64,000 nt of DNA from Sphingomonas sp. NBWT7 (lineage in GTDB: Bacteria; Pseudomonadota; Alphaproteobacteria; Sphingomonadales; Sphingomonadaceae). The translations under genes were made by a program, and so were the position numbers. Under the pieces are notes generated by a model. It was not told the DNA's origin and did not search any database. It saw only the letters and a program-made list of their open reading frames with translations. How positions within the stretch are numbered: the first letter of the stretch is position 1; every line of letters starts with the position of its first letter. The stretch covers positions 891,501-955,500 of the forward strand of contig NZ_CP043639.1 in the NCBI RefSeq assembly GCF_014217605.1, given 5' to 3'. This document shows, piece by piece, positions 1-9,096 of the stretch.

Positions 1-464
1 CGCGTGCCGACGAGCGCGAACCCCTGCCGCTCGTAGAAGGCGCGCGCGACATGGTTGGTGCCAAGCACGCCCAGCAACATCCGCTTTGCGCCAAGGCGTC
101 GCGCGTCGGCGATCGCCCGCGCCATTAGGGCATGACCGAGCCCGGTGCCGCGCGTGTTCGACAGCGCGTAGATCCGCCGCAGCTCGATATCGGTGTCGAA
201 CAGATCGACTGGCAGATCGGGGGTCGTCACCACCGCATAGCCGACCGGCGCTCCGCCATCGGTATGCTCGGCGAGCGTCACCGCGCTGCGCGGATCGCCC
301 GCCCAGGCGGCGAAGGTTTCGGGCGAACTCTTGCGCGTGCAATGCGCGACGATGTCCGCGCCCGGAAGGATACCAGAGAACGTTTCAAGGAACGTGGCAG
401 CCGCGACCATCGCCAGCGCGTCCGAATCGGAGGCCTGTGCCGGTCGAAGCTGCCACGCGGGCAT
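1..464 (-). CDS. GNAT family N-acetyltransferase (C-terminus cut by window edge)
   Basis: Transfers an acetyl group from acetyl-CoA to an unidentified amine. About 154 residues are visible and the frame runs off base 1. The conserved acetyl-CoA loop appears as RGTGLGHALM, followed by GVLGTNHVARAFYERQGF, the usual beta5/alpha4 region of the GNAT fold. The start ATG at 464 lies 4 bases past the ndk stop, so it is probably the last gene of a pepA-holC-ndk-GNAT run. The substrate cannot be read from the sequence. Confidence 0.85.
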   Translation of the reverse strand, partial: MPAWQLRPAQASDSDALAMVAAATFLETFSGILPGADIVAHCTRKSSPETFAAWAGDPRSAVTLAEHTDGGAPVGYAVVTTPDLPVDLFDTDIELRRIYALSNTRGTGLGHALMARAIADARRLGAKRMLLGVLGTNHVARAFYERQGFALVGT

Positions 465-468
465 CAGC

Positions 469-891
469 TTAGCCGACGATCTCTTCGGGCTTGAAGAAAT
501 AGGCGATCTCGATGGCGGCATTCTCGTCCGAGTCCGAGCCGTGGACGGTGTTTGCCTCGATCGATTCGGCGAGCTCCTTGCGGATCGTGCCGGGCTCTGC
601 GTTCGCCGGGTTGGTCGCGCCCATGATGTCGCGGTTGCGCTGCATCGCATTCTCGCCCTCGAGAACCTGCACCACGACCGGACCCGAGGTCATGAACGAC
701 ACGAGATCAGCAAAGAACGGCCGCTCTTTGTGGACGGCGTAGAAACCCTCGGCCTGCTCCTTTGTCATCTGGATGCGCTTCGACGCGACGACGCGAAGTC
801 CGGCGTCCTCGAGCATCTTGGTGACGGCACCGGTCAGGTTGCGGCGCGTCGCGTCGGGCTTGATGATCGAGAAGGTACGATTGGCGGCCAT
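469..891 (-). CDS. ndk: nucleoside diphosphate kinase
   Basis: Cytosolic enzyme that moves the gamma phosphate from ATP to nucleoside diphosphates through a phosphohistidine. At 140 residues it has the usual family length. Lys11 lies in the FSIIKPDA start motif, and the catalytic His117 lies in NTVHGSDS. An AGGAG is present upstream but about 12 bases from the ATG, which is longer than usual; no alternative start fits the family better. It follows holC after 94 bases that could hold its own promoter. Confidence 0.97.
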   Translation of the reverse strand: MAANRTFSIIKPDATRRNLTGAVTKMLEDAGLRVVASKRIQMTKEQAEGFYAVHKERPFFADLVSFMTSGPVVVQVLEGENAMQRNRDIMGATNPANAEPGTIRKELAESIEANTVHGSDSDENAAIEIAYFFKPEEIVG

Positions 892-985
892 GGCGGTCGC
901 TTGCTCCTGTATCTGAGAATGTGCGTGAAAGTGCCGCGCGCGTTAGCGGGGCGATGCGCCGAGTGCAACCGCAGGAGGCATGGCG

Positions 986-1426
986 CTAAGCCGCCTGCTC
1001 CCAGCGGCCGGCATCGTTCTGCTTCCAATAGCGCCGCTCGACGCCATCGCGATCGGCGAGCGCCATCCAGGCGAGGCGGGCGTCGCGGATCGCTTCGTCG
1101 TCGAAGAAATGGAACGCGCGCTGGAAGTCGAGGGCGTCGTCGCGCCATTCGCCATCTACGAGCGCGATATGCCGCGCGCCGTTCGCCGCATTGACATCAG
1201 GCGCGATCAGCACCGGCTGCGCCCGGTCGTTGCCCGCGCCGAGCCGCGCATGCGGCAGGAAGCTCTCCGGCGCATAATCCCACAGCACCTTGTCGATCGC
1301 CGCGCGCTGCGCCTCGTCGCGCGACACGACAAGCAGCCGTTCGCCCGCCGCTAGCACGCGCTCCGCAATTCGCGGCAGCGCGCGCTCGAGCGGCATATGC
1401 GTCAGGTGGTAAAAGTCGACCTGCAT
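986..1426 (-). CDS. holC: DNA polymerase III subunit chi
   Basis: Chi subunit of the DNA polymerase III clamp loader, which in better-studied systems links psi to single-strand binding protein. The protein is 146 residues and starts MQVDFYHL, typical of alphaproteobacterial HolC. It also carries the late motif FHFFDDEA. The ATG at 1426 overlaps the pepA stop codon by one base (TGATG), which suggests translational coupling. The open frame extends further upstream, but that part lies inside pepA and looks unlike HolC. Confidence 0.93.
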   Translation of the reverse strand: MQVDFYHLTHMPLERALPRIAERVLAAGERLLVVSRDEAQRAAIDKVLWDYAPESFLPHARLGAGNDRAQPVLIAPDVNAANGARHIALVDGEWRDDALDFQRAFHFFDDEAIRDARLAWMALADRDGVERRYWKQNDAGRWEQAA

Positions 1427-2895
1427 CAGCCCTCGTGCTGATCGGCGATGAAGCGGTCGAGCAGGCGCACACCGTAGCCGGTCGCACCCTTGCCCCACGT
1501 CGGGCCGTCCTTCTCGGACCAGACCATCCCGGCGATGTCGAGGTGCGCCCAGGCGACGCCCTCGTCGACGAAACGCGCGATGAACTGCGCCGCCGTGATC
1601 GAGCCGCCGCCGCGCGGGCCGACGTTCTTCATGTCTGCGATCGCGCTGTCGATCAGTCTGTCGTAAGCCTTACCCATCGGGAACCGCCACAGCGTGTCGC
1701 CGCTTGCCGTGCCTGCGGCGAGCAGACCCTGCGCCAGGGCCTCGTCGTTCGCGAACAGCCCGCCGTGCTCGTTGCCGAGGCTGATGATCATCGCGCCGGT
1801 TAGCGTCGCAAGATCGACGATTGTCTTTACCTTGTGCTCGCGCTGTACCCAGGTGATGCAGTCGCACAGCACCAGCCGACCTTCGGCATCGGTGTTGATC
1901 ACTTCGATCGTCTGGCCGGACATCGACGTGACGACGTCGCCCGGCCGCTGCGCATTGCCATCGGGCATGTTCTCCACGAGGCCCATGACGCCGATGACAT
2001 TCGCCTTCGCCTTGCGCAGCGCGAGCGTCTTCATCGCGCCGGCCACCGCGCCTGCGCCGCCCATGTCCCACTTCATGTCTTCCATGCCGGCCGCGGGCTT
2101 GATCGAGATGCCGCCGGTGTCGAACGTCACCCCCTTGCCGACCAGTGCCACCGGCGCTCCGTCGCCCCCGCCCTTCCAGTGCAGCGCCAGGATGCGCGCC
2201 TCGCGCCGCGAGCCCTGCGATACGCCGAGCAGCGCCCCCATGCCGAGTTCGCGCATCGCCGCTTCGTCGAGCACGGTGATCTCGAGCCCAAGCCCGTCGA
2301 CTTCCTTCGTCACCAGCTCGACGAAGCTCTCGGGATAGAGGATGTTCGGTGGCAGCGTGACGAGCGTCTTGGTGAGCGCCAGCCCCTGCGTCAGCGCGTC
2401 GCGCGCCGCCCACGCCGCGTCGGTGTCGTCGGGCGCGCCGACGACGGTGATCTGCTCCAGCGTCGGGCGCGCTTCCTCAGGCAGCTTGGTGCGATAGACG
2501 TCGTATCGCCACGCGCGCTGCGCCGCGCCTGCCGCGAGCCGTGCCGCGGCCTGCGGCTCGCCCGTTGCGCCCGAAAGATCGACCGTCACCGCCTTGGCGC
2601 CCGACGTCAGCAGCCGCGCAGTCAGCGCGCCGCCCGCCCGCTCGAAGTTCGCATCGTCGCCGTTGCCGACGCCAAGCAGCAACACCCGCTGCGTCACGCC
2701 ATTGGCACTCACATAGGCTTCGGCCACCGTTCCTTCCGCCCCGGTGAACCGCTGACCTGCCGCCGCTGCCGTCAGCGTGGCACGCGCCGCCTCGTCGAAC
2801 TCGGCCGGTGCGAGCGCCGCCACGCCGTCCTTCGCCACGGGCAGCGCGAGAACGGCGGTATCGGCGGGACGGGAGGCAGCAAAGGTGACGTTCAT
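1426..2895 (-). CDS. pepA: leucyl aminopeptidase (M17 family)
   Basis: Cytosolic zinc- or manganese-dependent exopeptidase that removes N-terminal leucine and other residues. It is 489 residues, as expected for PepA. It has an N-terminal macro-like regulatory half and a C-terminal catalytic half with VTFDTGGISIKP and the family signature NTDAEGRLVL, which carry metal ligands. The ATG at 2895 was chosen because AAGGA lies 6 bases upstream; the frame stays open to about 3810, but that part is antisense to lptD. It is divergent from lptD across 147 bases. Confidence 0.96.
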   Translation of the reverse strand: MNVTFAASRPADTAVLALPVAKDGVAALAPAEFDEAARATLTAAAAGQRFTGAEGTVAEAYVSANGVTQRVLLLGVGNGDDANFERAGGALTARLLTSGAKAVTVDLSGATGEPQAAARLAAGAAQRAWRYDVYRTKLPEEARPTLEQITVVGAPDDTDAAWAARDALTQGLALTKTLVTLPPNILYPESFVELVTKEVDGLGLEITVLDEAAMRELGMGALLGVSQGSRREARILALHWKGGGDGAPVALVGKGVTFDTGGISIKPAAGMEDMKWDMGGAGAVAGAMKTLALRKAKANVIGVMGLVENMPDGNAQRPGDVVTSMSGQTIEVINTDAEGRLVLCDCITWVQREHKVKTIVDLATLTGAMIISLGNEHGGLFANDEALAQGLLAAGTASGDTLWRFPMGKAYDRLIDSAIADMKNVGPRGGGSITAAQFIARFVDEGVAWAHLDIAGMVWSEKDGPTWGKGATGYGVRLLDRFIADQHEG

Positions 2896-2953
2896 CGGAG
2901 ATCCTTCTGGTATGACACCGCATGTAGGTGCTCGGTCGGCTGCTGGCAAAGCG

Positions 2954-2982
2954 TTGCAGGCTAGTGCGCACGATGCGATAGG
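2954..2982 (+). promoter_or_regulatory. candidate sigma-70-type promoter for the lptD operon
   Basis: In the 147-base divergent pepA/lptD gap, TTGCAG (2954-2959) and GATAGG (2977-2982) are separated by exactly 17 bases and point toward lptD. The -10 match is modest, so this is a weak call. Confidence 0.25.
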
Positions 2983-3042
2983 GTCGGCTACCGACGCACC
3001 ACTCCGGCTGCGAGGCGGGGGTATGGCTTTGCGGGTGACTGA

Positions 3043-5277
3043 GTGACGCGTCTCGACCTTTTGGCCGGTTGCGCGCTTCCGCTCGCCATGCTGCTCGCCC
3101 CCGGGGCCGCGGGACAGGTGCTGCAGGATCGCCCCGTTGCGCCGCCGCCCCCAGCCACGACGCCGCCTGCGCCCGATCAGGTCGATTTCAGCGCCGGCTC
3201 GCTCGAATACGACTATGAGGCGGACGTCGTCACCGCATTGAGCGACGTCAGGATGTTCCGCGCCGGCGAGCGGCTGCGGGCCGACAAGGTCGTCTGGAAC
3301 CGCAAGACCGGCAAGGTCGTCGCGACCGGCAACATCGCCGTTACCAACCCGCAGGGCGACACCGCCTACGGCGATTCGATCGAACTCACCGATTCGCTCA
3401 AGGACGGCATCGTCGACAACATGCTCGTCGTGCTCGATCGCGGCGGGCGGCTCGCCGCAGATCGCGGAACGCGGCGCGAGGACGGCACGATCTCGCTCGA
3501 TCGCGCCGCCTATACCGCCTGCTCGGTCACCGATTCGGAAGGCTGCCCGAAGGAGCCGACGTGGAAGGTCACGGCAGTGCAGGTGCTGTACCGCCCCGAT
3601 CGCGAGCGGGTCTATTATACCGGCGCGCAGGTCCATCTGTTCGGCCTGCCGTCGATCCCGCTGCCGAAGTTCTCGCACTCGGTCGGCGAGGGAAATGCGA
3701 GTGGGCTGCTGCCCCCAGTGATCCGTTACGACCGCGTCAACGGCGCCGAACTCGCGACGCCCTATTTCTTTCGGCTGGCCCCGAACCGCAGCGTCACCGT
3801 CACGCCGCATATCTACTCGGCGGTGCTGCCGCTGATTCAGGCGAATTACCAGGAGCTGAGCGAGATCGGCGCGTTCAGCATCACCGGTTACGCCACGTCG
3901 AGCCGGCGCAGCGACGATCTGTCGAGCGGCTTCACTACCACCACCGAGCGCGCCTTCCGCGGCTATCTGGAGGGGGTCGGTCGCTTCCAGCTTGATCCAA
4001 ACTGGAGCCTGTCAGCCTCGCTGCGCATGGTGACCGACCGCACCTTCCTGCGCCGCTACGATATCTGGGGCGGCGATCGGCTGCGTACGACGCTGGCGCT
4101 CGAGCGGATCGATCGCGACAGCTATTTCTCGCTCGCCGGCTGGGCGGTTCAGACGTTGCGTGTCGGCGAGCGGCAGGGCCAGCAGCCGGTCGCGCTGCCC
4201 GAACTCGACTATCGCCGGCGTTTCACCGAAGGGCTGCTTGGCGGCACCGTGCAGTTTCAGCTGAACTCGCTCGCGCTCGGCCGAAAGGCGGGTCAGGACA
4301 CGCAGCGCGCGTTCGGCAGCGCACGCTGGGATCTGCGCCGTCTCACCAATTGGGGGCAGGAGGTGACGTTCACCGCCTTCGCCCGCGCCGATGCGTATAA
4401 CACCGACGATACTGCGGCGACCGCGGTGGTGAATTATCGCGGGCTCGACGGCTTCCAGACACGCGCGATCGGCGCGCTCGCCGTCGACGTTCGCTGGCCC
4501 TTCATCGGCAGCTTCGCCGGCGGGACGCAGCGGCTGACGCCGCGGTTCCAGATCGTCGCTACGCCCAAGGTCGCCAATCTGCGCGTTCCGAACGAGGATT
4601 CGCGCGCGATCGATCTGGAGGACTCGAACCTCTTCGCGCTCAACCGCTTCCCGGGATACGATCGCTGGGAGGATTCGAGCCGCGCGACCTACGGCCTCGA
4701 ATGGGGCTTCGACCTGCCCGGCTTCACTGCCGCCACGGTCGTGGGCCAGAGCTATCGCCTCGACGATCGCCCGACGATCCTGCCGCCAGGCACGGGCCTC
4801 AGCGATCGCTTCTCCGATATCGTCGGGCGCACGACAGTGCGGTTCCGGGACTTCGTTTCGCTCGTCCATCGCTACCGGCTCGACAAGGACGGGCTCGGCG
4901 TGCGTCGCAACGAGATCGACGCCACGATCGGCTCGCGTTCGTCCTACGTCCTGCTCGGCTATCTGCGGCTGAACAGAGACATCGACGAGGTCGAGGATCT
5001 GCAGGATCGTGAGGAGGTGCGCCTTGCCGGGCGCGTCCAGTTCAAGCGCTTCTGGTCGGCCTTCGCGTCGGGCGTGGTCGACCTTACCGATCGCAGCGAA
5101 GACATCTTCTCTCAGTCGGACGGGTTCGATCCGATCCGCCACCGTCTAGGCGTTCAGTACGAGGACGATTGCTTGACGCTGGGCGTGACATGGCGGCGTG
5201 ACTATCGCACCACGGGGGATGCACGCCGCGGCGACAGCTATCTCTTGACGCTGGCGTTCAAGAACCTCGGGCGCTAA
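3043..5277 (+). CDS. lptD: LPS-assembly protein LptD
   Basis: Outer-membrane beta-barrel that, with LptE, inserts lipopolysaccharide into the outer leaflet. It is 744 residues: a signal peptide in about the first 25, an OstA/LptA-like beta-jellyroll at roughly 45-155, then a long barrel domain. The start is GTG at 3043, because an in-frame TGA sits immediately before it. A Cys pair (YTACSVTDSEGC) in the N-terminal part may join the disulfide network that is known to activate LptD. It heads the conserved operon lptD-surA-pdxA-rsmA. Confidence 0.95.
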   Translation: MTRLDLLAGCALPLAMLLAPGAAGQVLQDRPVAPPPPATTPPAPDQVDFSAGSLEYDYEADVVTALSDVRMFRAGERLRADKVVWNRKTGKVVATGNIAVTNPQGDTAYGDSIELTDSLKDGIVDNMLVVLDRGGRLAADRGTRREDGTISLDRAAYTACSVTDSEGCPKEPTWKVTAVQVLYRPDRERVYYTGAQVHLFGLPSIPLPKFSHSVGEGNASGLLPPVIRYDRVNGAELATPYFFRLAPNRSVTVTPHIYSAVLPLIQANYQELSEIGAFSITGYATSSRRSDDLSSGFTTTTERAFRGYLEGVGRFQLDPNWSLSASLRMVTDRTFLRRYDIWGGDRLRTTLALERIDRDSYFSLAGWAVQTLRVGERQGQQPVALPELDYRRRFTEGLLGGTVQFQLNSLALGRKAGQDTQRAFGSARWDLRRLTNWGQEVTFTAFARADAYNTDDTAATAVVNYRGLDGFQTRAIGALAVDVRWPFIGSFAGGTQRLTPRFQIVATPKVANLRVPNEDSRAIDLEDSNLFALNRFPGYDRWEDSSRATYGLEWGFDLPGFTAATVVGQSYRLDDRPTILPPGTGLSDRFSDIVGRTTVRFRDFVSLVHRYRLDKDGLGVRRNEIDATIGSRSSYVLLGYLRLNRDIDEVEDLQDREEVRLAGRVQFKRFWSAFASGVVDLTDRSEDIFSQSDGFDPIRHRLGVQYEDDCLTLGVTWRRDYRTTGDARRGDSYLLTLAFKNLGR

Positions 5278-5348
5278 GCCTTGGTTCAGCTAGATCGGGG
5301 CAGTGCCGTGCGGGGCGCGACGGTGCGCAAGATGGGATTCCGGAACAC

Positions 5349-6725
5349 GTGAGCACGATCGGGATTAAGACGGCGCGAATCGCTCGTCTGTCGGGACTGG
5401 CGTTGGCCCTCGCGGGCGCGACCGCCGCGGTGGGCCAGCAGGTGCCGCCGGCGACGGTTACCGACCAGAGCGTGCCCGACAATGCCGGGCTCGACATTCC
5501 GCAAAATCTTCAGATTTTCGGGAAGGTCGATCCGAACATCCGTAAGGCGACGGCGATCGTTAACGACAACGTCCTCACCGGCACCGATGTTGATCAGCGT
5601 CTTGCGCTGATCGTGGCGGCCAACAACGCCAAACTGACTACCGAGGAAGCAGATCGACTTCGCTTTCAGGTGCTGCGCCAGCTGATCGACGAGGTGTTGC
5701 AGATTCAGCAGGCAAAAAGTGCCGATGTCACCATCACGCCGGCGGAACTCACGCAGAGTTTCGATCGCCTGGCGAAAAACTTCAAGCGTACGCCCGAGCA
5801 GTTCCGCACCTTTCTCGTCGCGCAGGGATCCTCCGAACGATCGATGCTGCGGCAAATCGAGGCCGAACTTGCGTGGCAACGCTATCTCCGTCGCCGTGTC
5901 GAACCGTTCGTCAATGTCAGCGAGGAGGAAGTGAAGGGCATCCTCGATCGGCTTGAGGCAGCGAAAGGAGCCGACGAATTCAAGCTCAACGAGATCTATC
6001 TCGCTGCAACGCCCGACCGGGTCGAGCAGGTCTATGCCAATGCGCGTCAGCTGATCGGCGAGATCCAGAAGGGCCAGGCGCCGTTCGGCTATTATGCGCG
6101 CAACTTTTCCGAAGCGTCGACGCGCGGCGTCAACGGTGATCTCGGCTGGGTGCGCGCGGCGCAATTGCCGCCGGAGCTGGCGACTGCTGCCGCGCAGATG
6201 CAGGTCGGCCAAGTCGTCGGTCCGGTGGAGGTGCCAGGTGGCTTCTCGATCCTCTATCTCGAGGACAAGCGGCAGGTGCTAACTGCCAACGCCCGCGATG
6301 CGCGGCTTAGCCTGAAGCAGATGACGATCAAATTCCCGGCCGGCACCACGCAGGCGCAGGCATCGCAGCGTACCGCCGATTTCGCCACCACGATTCGCAA
6401 GCTGCAGGGTTGCGGCAGCGTCGAAGCGGTTGCCGCCGGCATCAATGCGGAGGTCGTTCAGAATGACGCGATCCGCGTCCGCGACCTGCCCGCGCCGCTA
6501 CAGGATATCGTTCTCCAGTTGCAGGTCGGTCAGGCGACCCCGCCGTTCGGCAATCCGCAGGAGGGCGTCCGCACGCTCGTCATCTGCGGGCGCGACGACG
6601 TCGCGAGCGGGCAACTGCCCGGTGCCGAACAGATCCAGAATCAGCTAGAGCAGCAGCGCGTGAACCTTCGTGCGCAACAGGCGCTTCGCGATCTGCGGCG
6701 CGATGCGGTAATCGATTATCGCTGA
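5349..6725 (+). CDS. surA: periplasmic peptidyl-prolyl isomerase / chaperone SurA
   Basis: Periplasmic chaperone for outer-membrane proteins such as LptD. It is 458 residues with a hydrophobic export signal at about 10-30, an N-terminal SurA core, and one recognisable parvulin domain around 210-320 (YARNFSEASTRGVNGDLGW). A second, more divergent parvulin-like region follows. The start is GTG at 5349; the nearest upstream ATG (5332) is out of frame. It sits 71 bases after lptD, its expected partner. Confidence 0.93.
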   Translation: MSTIGIKTARIARLSGLALALAGATAAVGQQVPPATVTDQSVPDNAGLDIPQNLQIFGKVDPNIRKATAIVNDNVLTGTDVDQRLALIVAANNAKLTTEEADRLRFQVLRQLIDEVLQIQQAKSADVTITPAELTQSFDRLAKNFKRTPEQFRTFLVAQGSSERSMLRQIEAELAWQRYLRRRVEPFVNVSEEEVKGILDRLEAAKGADEFKLNEIYLAATPDRVEQVYANARQLIGEIQKGQAPFGYYARNFSEASTRGVNGDLGWVRAAQLPPELATAAAQMQVGQVVGPVEVPGGFSILYLEDKRQVLTANARDARLSLKQMTIKFPAGTTQAQASQRTADFATTIRKLQGCGSVEAVAAGINAEVVQNDAIRVRDLPAPLQDIVLQLQVGQATPPFGNPQEGVRTLVICGRDDVASGQLPGAEQIQNQLEQQRVNLRAQQALRDLRRDAVIDYR

Positions 6726-6735
6726 GCCGCGCTCC

Positions 6736-7737
6736 ATGCTGCCGCTAGCAGTCTCGATGGGCGATCCGGCAGGCGTCGGCCCGGAGATTATCGCCAAGTC
6801 TTGGGAAGCGCGACACGAGCGAGCGCTGCCCCCTTTCTTCGCCGTCGGCAATCCGGCGGCGATCCGCGCGGTGTGGGGCGGCCCGGTCGCGGAAATCGGT
6901 GATCTGGCGGACGTCGCCGGCGTCTTCGCCGACGCTCTGCCGATCCTTGCGGTCGACGCCGGCGGTTCGGTCACGCCGGGGACGCCCGATATCGATGGAG
7001 CACGCTGCGCGCTTCACGCACTGGAGCTCGCTTCGGGGCTGGCGCGGTCGGGTGCGGCGCGTGCGCTGGTCACTGGCCCGGTGTCGAAGGCGCAGCTGTA
7101 CGCGATCGGGTTCAACTATCCGGGCCAAACCGAGTTCGTGGCGGAACGCTTCGGCGTGGCGCGCGACAATGCGGTGATGATGCTCGCCGGTCCGTCGCTG
7201 CGCGTCGTGCCGATAACCACGCACGTGCCGCTCGCGCAGGTCTCCGCGCTGCTGACGGTCGATCTTATCGTCGCCAAGGCGCATGCGACGGCGCGTGGGC
7301 TGCAACGCAATTTCGGCATCGTCGCGCCGCGCCTCGCCTTTGCCGGCTTCAATCCGCACGCCGGTGAATCGGGCGCGATCGGGCAGGAGGAGATCGACGT
7401 GATCGAACCCGCGGTCGCGCAGCTGCGCGATGCTGGCATCGATGCGACCGGCCCGTTCGCGGCGGATACGATGTTCCATCCGCGCGCACGCGAACGCTAC
7501 GACGCGGCGATGTGCTGCTACCACGATCAAGCGCTCGTGCCGCTCAAGACGCTGCATTTCGACGAGGGCGTCAACATCACGCTCGGCCTGCCGATCGTGC
7601 GCACCTCGCCCGATCACGGCACCGCCTTCGCAATTGCCGGGCAGGATCGGGCGGAGCCCGGCGCGATGATCGCGGCGATTGCGATGGCGGGCGAGGCCGC
7701 GGAGCGCCGCACGGCAGCGTGCCGCCCCGCGCCATGA
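6736..7737 (+). CDS. pdxA: 4-hydroxythreonine-4-phosphate dehydrogenase
   Basis: NAD-dependent, metal-dependent step in the DXP-dependent pathway to pyridoxal 5'-phosphate. At 333 residues it matches the family. It starts [17 protein letters not shown] and has the metal-binding His regions ITTHVPL and [14 protein letters not shown]. It follows surA after 10 bases and its TGA overlaps the rsmA ATG by 4 bases (ATGA). Confidence 0.96.
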   Translation: MLPLAVSMGDPAGVGPEIIAKSWEARHERALPPFFAVGNPAAIRAVWGGPVAEIGDLADVAGVFADALPILAVDAGGSVTPGTPDIDGARCALHALELASGLARSGAARALVTGPVSKAQLYAIGFNYPGQTEFVAERFGVARDNAVMMLAGPSLRVVPITTHVPLAQVSALLTVDLIVAKAHATARGLQRNFGIVAPRLAFAGFNPHAGESGAIGQEEIDVIEPAVAQLRDAGIDATGPFAADTMFHPRARERYDAAMCCYHDQALVPLKTLHFDEGVNITLGLPIVRTSPDHGTAFAIAGQDRAEPGAMIAAIAMAGEAAERRTAACRPAP

Positions 7738-8552
7738 CCGAGCTGCCTCCGCTGCGTGAGGTCATCGCGCGGCACGGGCTGACGGCGTCGAAGGCGCTGG
7801 GCCAGAATTTCCTGTTCGACGCCGGCCTGCTTGCGCGAATCGCGCGAGTTCCCGGTCCGCTCGACGATGCCGAGGTACTCGAGATCGGCCCGGGCCCGGG
7901 CGGGCTGACGCGCGCGCTGCTCGCCGCCGGCGCGCGCGTGTCGGCGATCGAGATGGATCGGCGCTGCATTCCAGCGCTTGCCGAACTCGCCGAGGCCTAT
8001 CCCGGCAAGCTGACGGTGATCGAGGGTGACGCGCTGCGTATCGATGCGCGCGCGTTGTTCGCCGGCCGGCCGCACGTCGTCGCCAACCTGCCGTACAATG
8101 TCGGTACCGCGCTGCTCGTCGCCTGGCTGTCGGCGGACTGGCACCCGTGGTGGCAATCGCTGACGCTGATGTTCCAGCGCGAGGTCGCGGACCGCATCGT
8201 CGCGGCGCCGGGTAGCGACGCATACGGCCGCCTGTCCGTCCTCGCGCAATGGCGATCGACCGCGAAGATCGCGTTACCCGTTCACCGCTCCGCGTTCACG
8301 CCGCCGCCCAAGGTGATGTCGGCGGTGGTTCATATCGTCCCCACGGCGCAGCCCGATGGGGTACGGCTGGCGACGCTGGAGGCGGTAACGGCAGCCGCCT
8401 TCGGCCAGCGCCGCAAGATGCTGCGACAGAGCCTGCGCGGCGTCCTCGGCGCGCTGGCGGCGCTCGACGCGGAGGGGATCGATCCGACGCGACGGGCGGA
8501 GACGGTCAGCGTTGACGAATATGTCGCGATCGCGCGCCGCCTCGATCGCTGA
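7734..8552 (+). CDS. rsmA: 16S rRNA (adenine1518/1519-N6)-dimethyltransferase
   Basis: KsgA/RsmA dimethylates two adenines in the 3' hairpin of 16S rRNA during small-subunit maturation. It is 272 residues, with the N-terminal GQNFLFD, SAM motif [12 protein letters not shown] and the catalytic NLPYN. The ATG at 7734 overlaps the pdxA stop. The pdxA-ksgA linkage is widely conserved. An open frame extends upstream inside pdxA and was discarded. Confidence 0.96.
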   Translation: MTELPPLREVIARHGLTASKALGQNFLFDAGLLARIARVPGPLDDAEVLEIGPGPGGLTRALLAAGARVSAIEMDRRCIPALAELAEAYPGKLTVIEGDALRIDARALFAGRPHVVANLPYNVGTALLVAWLSADWHPWWQSLTLMFQREVADRIVAAPGSDAYGRLSVLAQWRSTAKIALPVHRSAFTPPPKVMSAVVHIVPTAQPDGVRLATLEAVTAAAFGQRRKMLRQSLRGVLGALAALDAEGIDPTRRAETVSVDEYVAIARRLDR

Positions 8553-8558
8553 CCCAGC

Positions 8559-9062
8559 CTATTCCTTGGCGGTCGCGGCCTTCGGCGGCACCACCTGCGC
8601 AGTCGTGACCGGCGGTCCCTTCGCGATCACCGCCGCCAGCGCATTAGCCTGCGCGCAACCGCCCTTGCACAGCACCTTGACGCGCGCGAGGTTCTGCCGC
8701 GCGCGCGCAATTGCACCCTTGGCGACCAGCGCCTCCCCCTGCCCCTGCAACGCATCGACGTCGTTCGGTTCGAGCAGCAGCGCTTCGCGGTAGAGCCGGA
8801 TCGCCTTGCCGGGCAGGCCGCGCGCTTCGGCCACTTCCGCCATGACAATGAATGCCTGTCGATTGCGCGGATCGACGACGACGGCGCTTTCGAGCAGATC
8901 GGTGGCGCCTTCCAGATTGCCCGCCGCACGCGCCGCTTTGCCCTGCTGCAACAGCGCGAGCGACTTCTCGTTGATCTGATCGTCGGGGCGCTGGCCGTGA
9001 AGCGATGTAGAGATCGACACCATCGTCAGGGCAGCGGCGACGGCGACGGACGTATAGCGCAT
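8559..9062 (-). CDS. exported tetratricopeptide repeat protein
   Basis: A 167-residue protein with a signal-like N-terminus (TSVAVAAALTMVSI) followed by about three TPR units between residues 30 and 130, for example AIRLYREALLLEPNDVDALQGQGEALVAKG. It ends with a Cys pair (CKGGC) and a low-complexity Ala/Lys tail. TPR proteins are protein-binding scaffolds; no specific partner can be read here. It lies 34 bases after the rsmB-like gene on the same strand. The ATG at 9062 was chosen because it alone gives an export signal. Confidence 0.8.
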   Translation of the reverse strand: MRYTSVAVAAALTMVSISTSLHGQRPDDQINEKSLALLQQGKAARAAGNLEGATDLLESAVVVDPRNRQAFIVMAEVAEARGLPGKAIRLYREALLLEPNDVDALQGQGEALVAKGAIARARQNLARVKVLCKGGCAQANALAAVIAKGPPVTTAQVVPPKAATAKE

Positions 9063-9096
9063 CAGGGGCTCCAGCTTCGGCACGGCGGCTAAATCG

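Noticed and set aside
2896..3810. N-terminal extension of pepA up to base 3810
   Set aside because: The extension is antisense to lptD and PepA already has full family length from base 2895 with a good ribosome site.
4012..5142. Minus-strand open frame of about 376 codons inside lptD
   Set aside because: Shadow of the LptD barrel domain; no independent domain or ribosome site.
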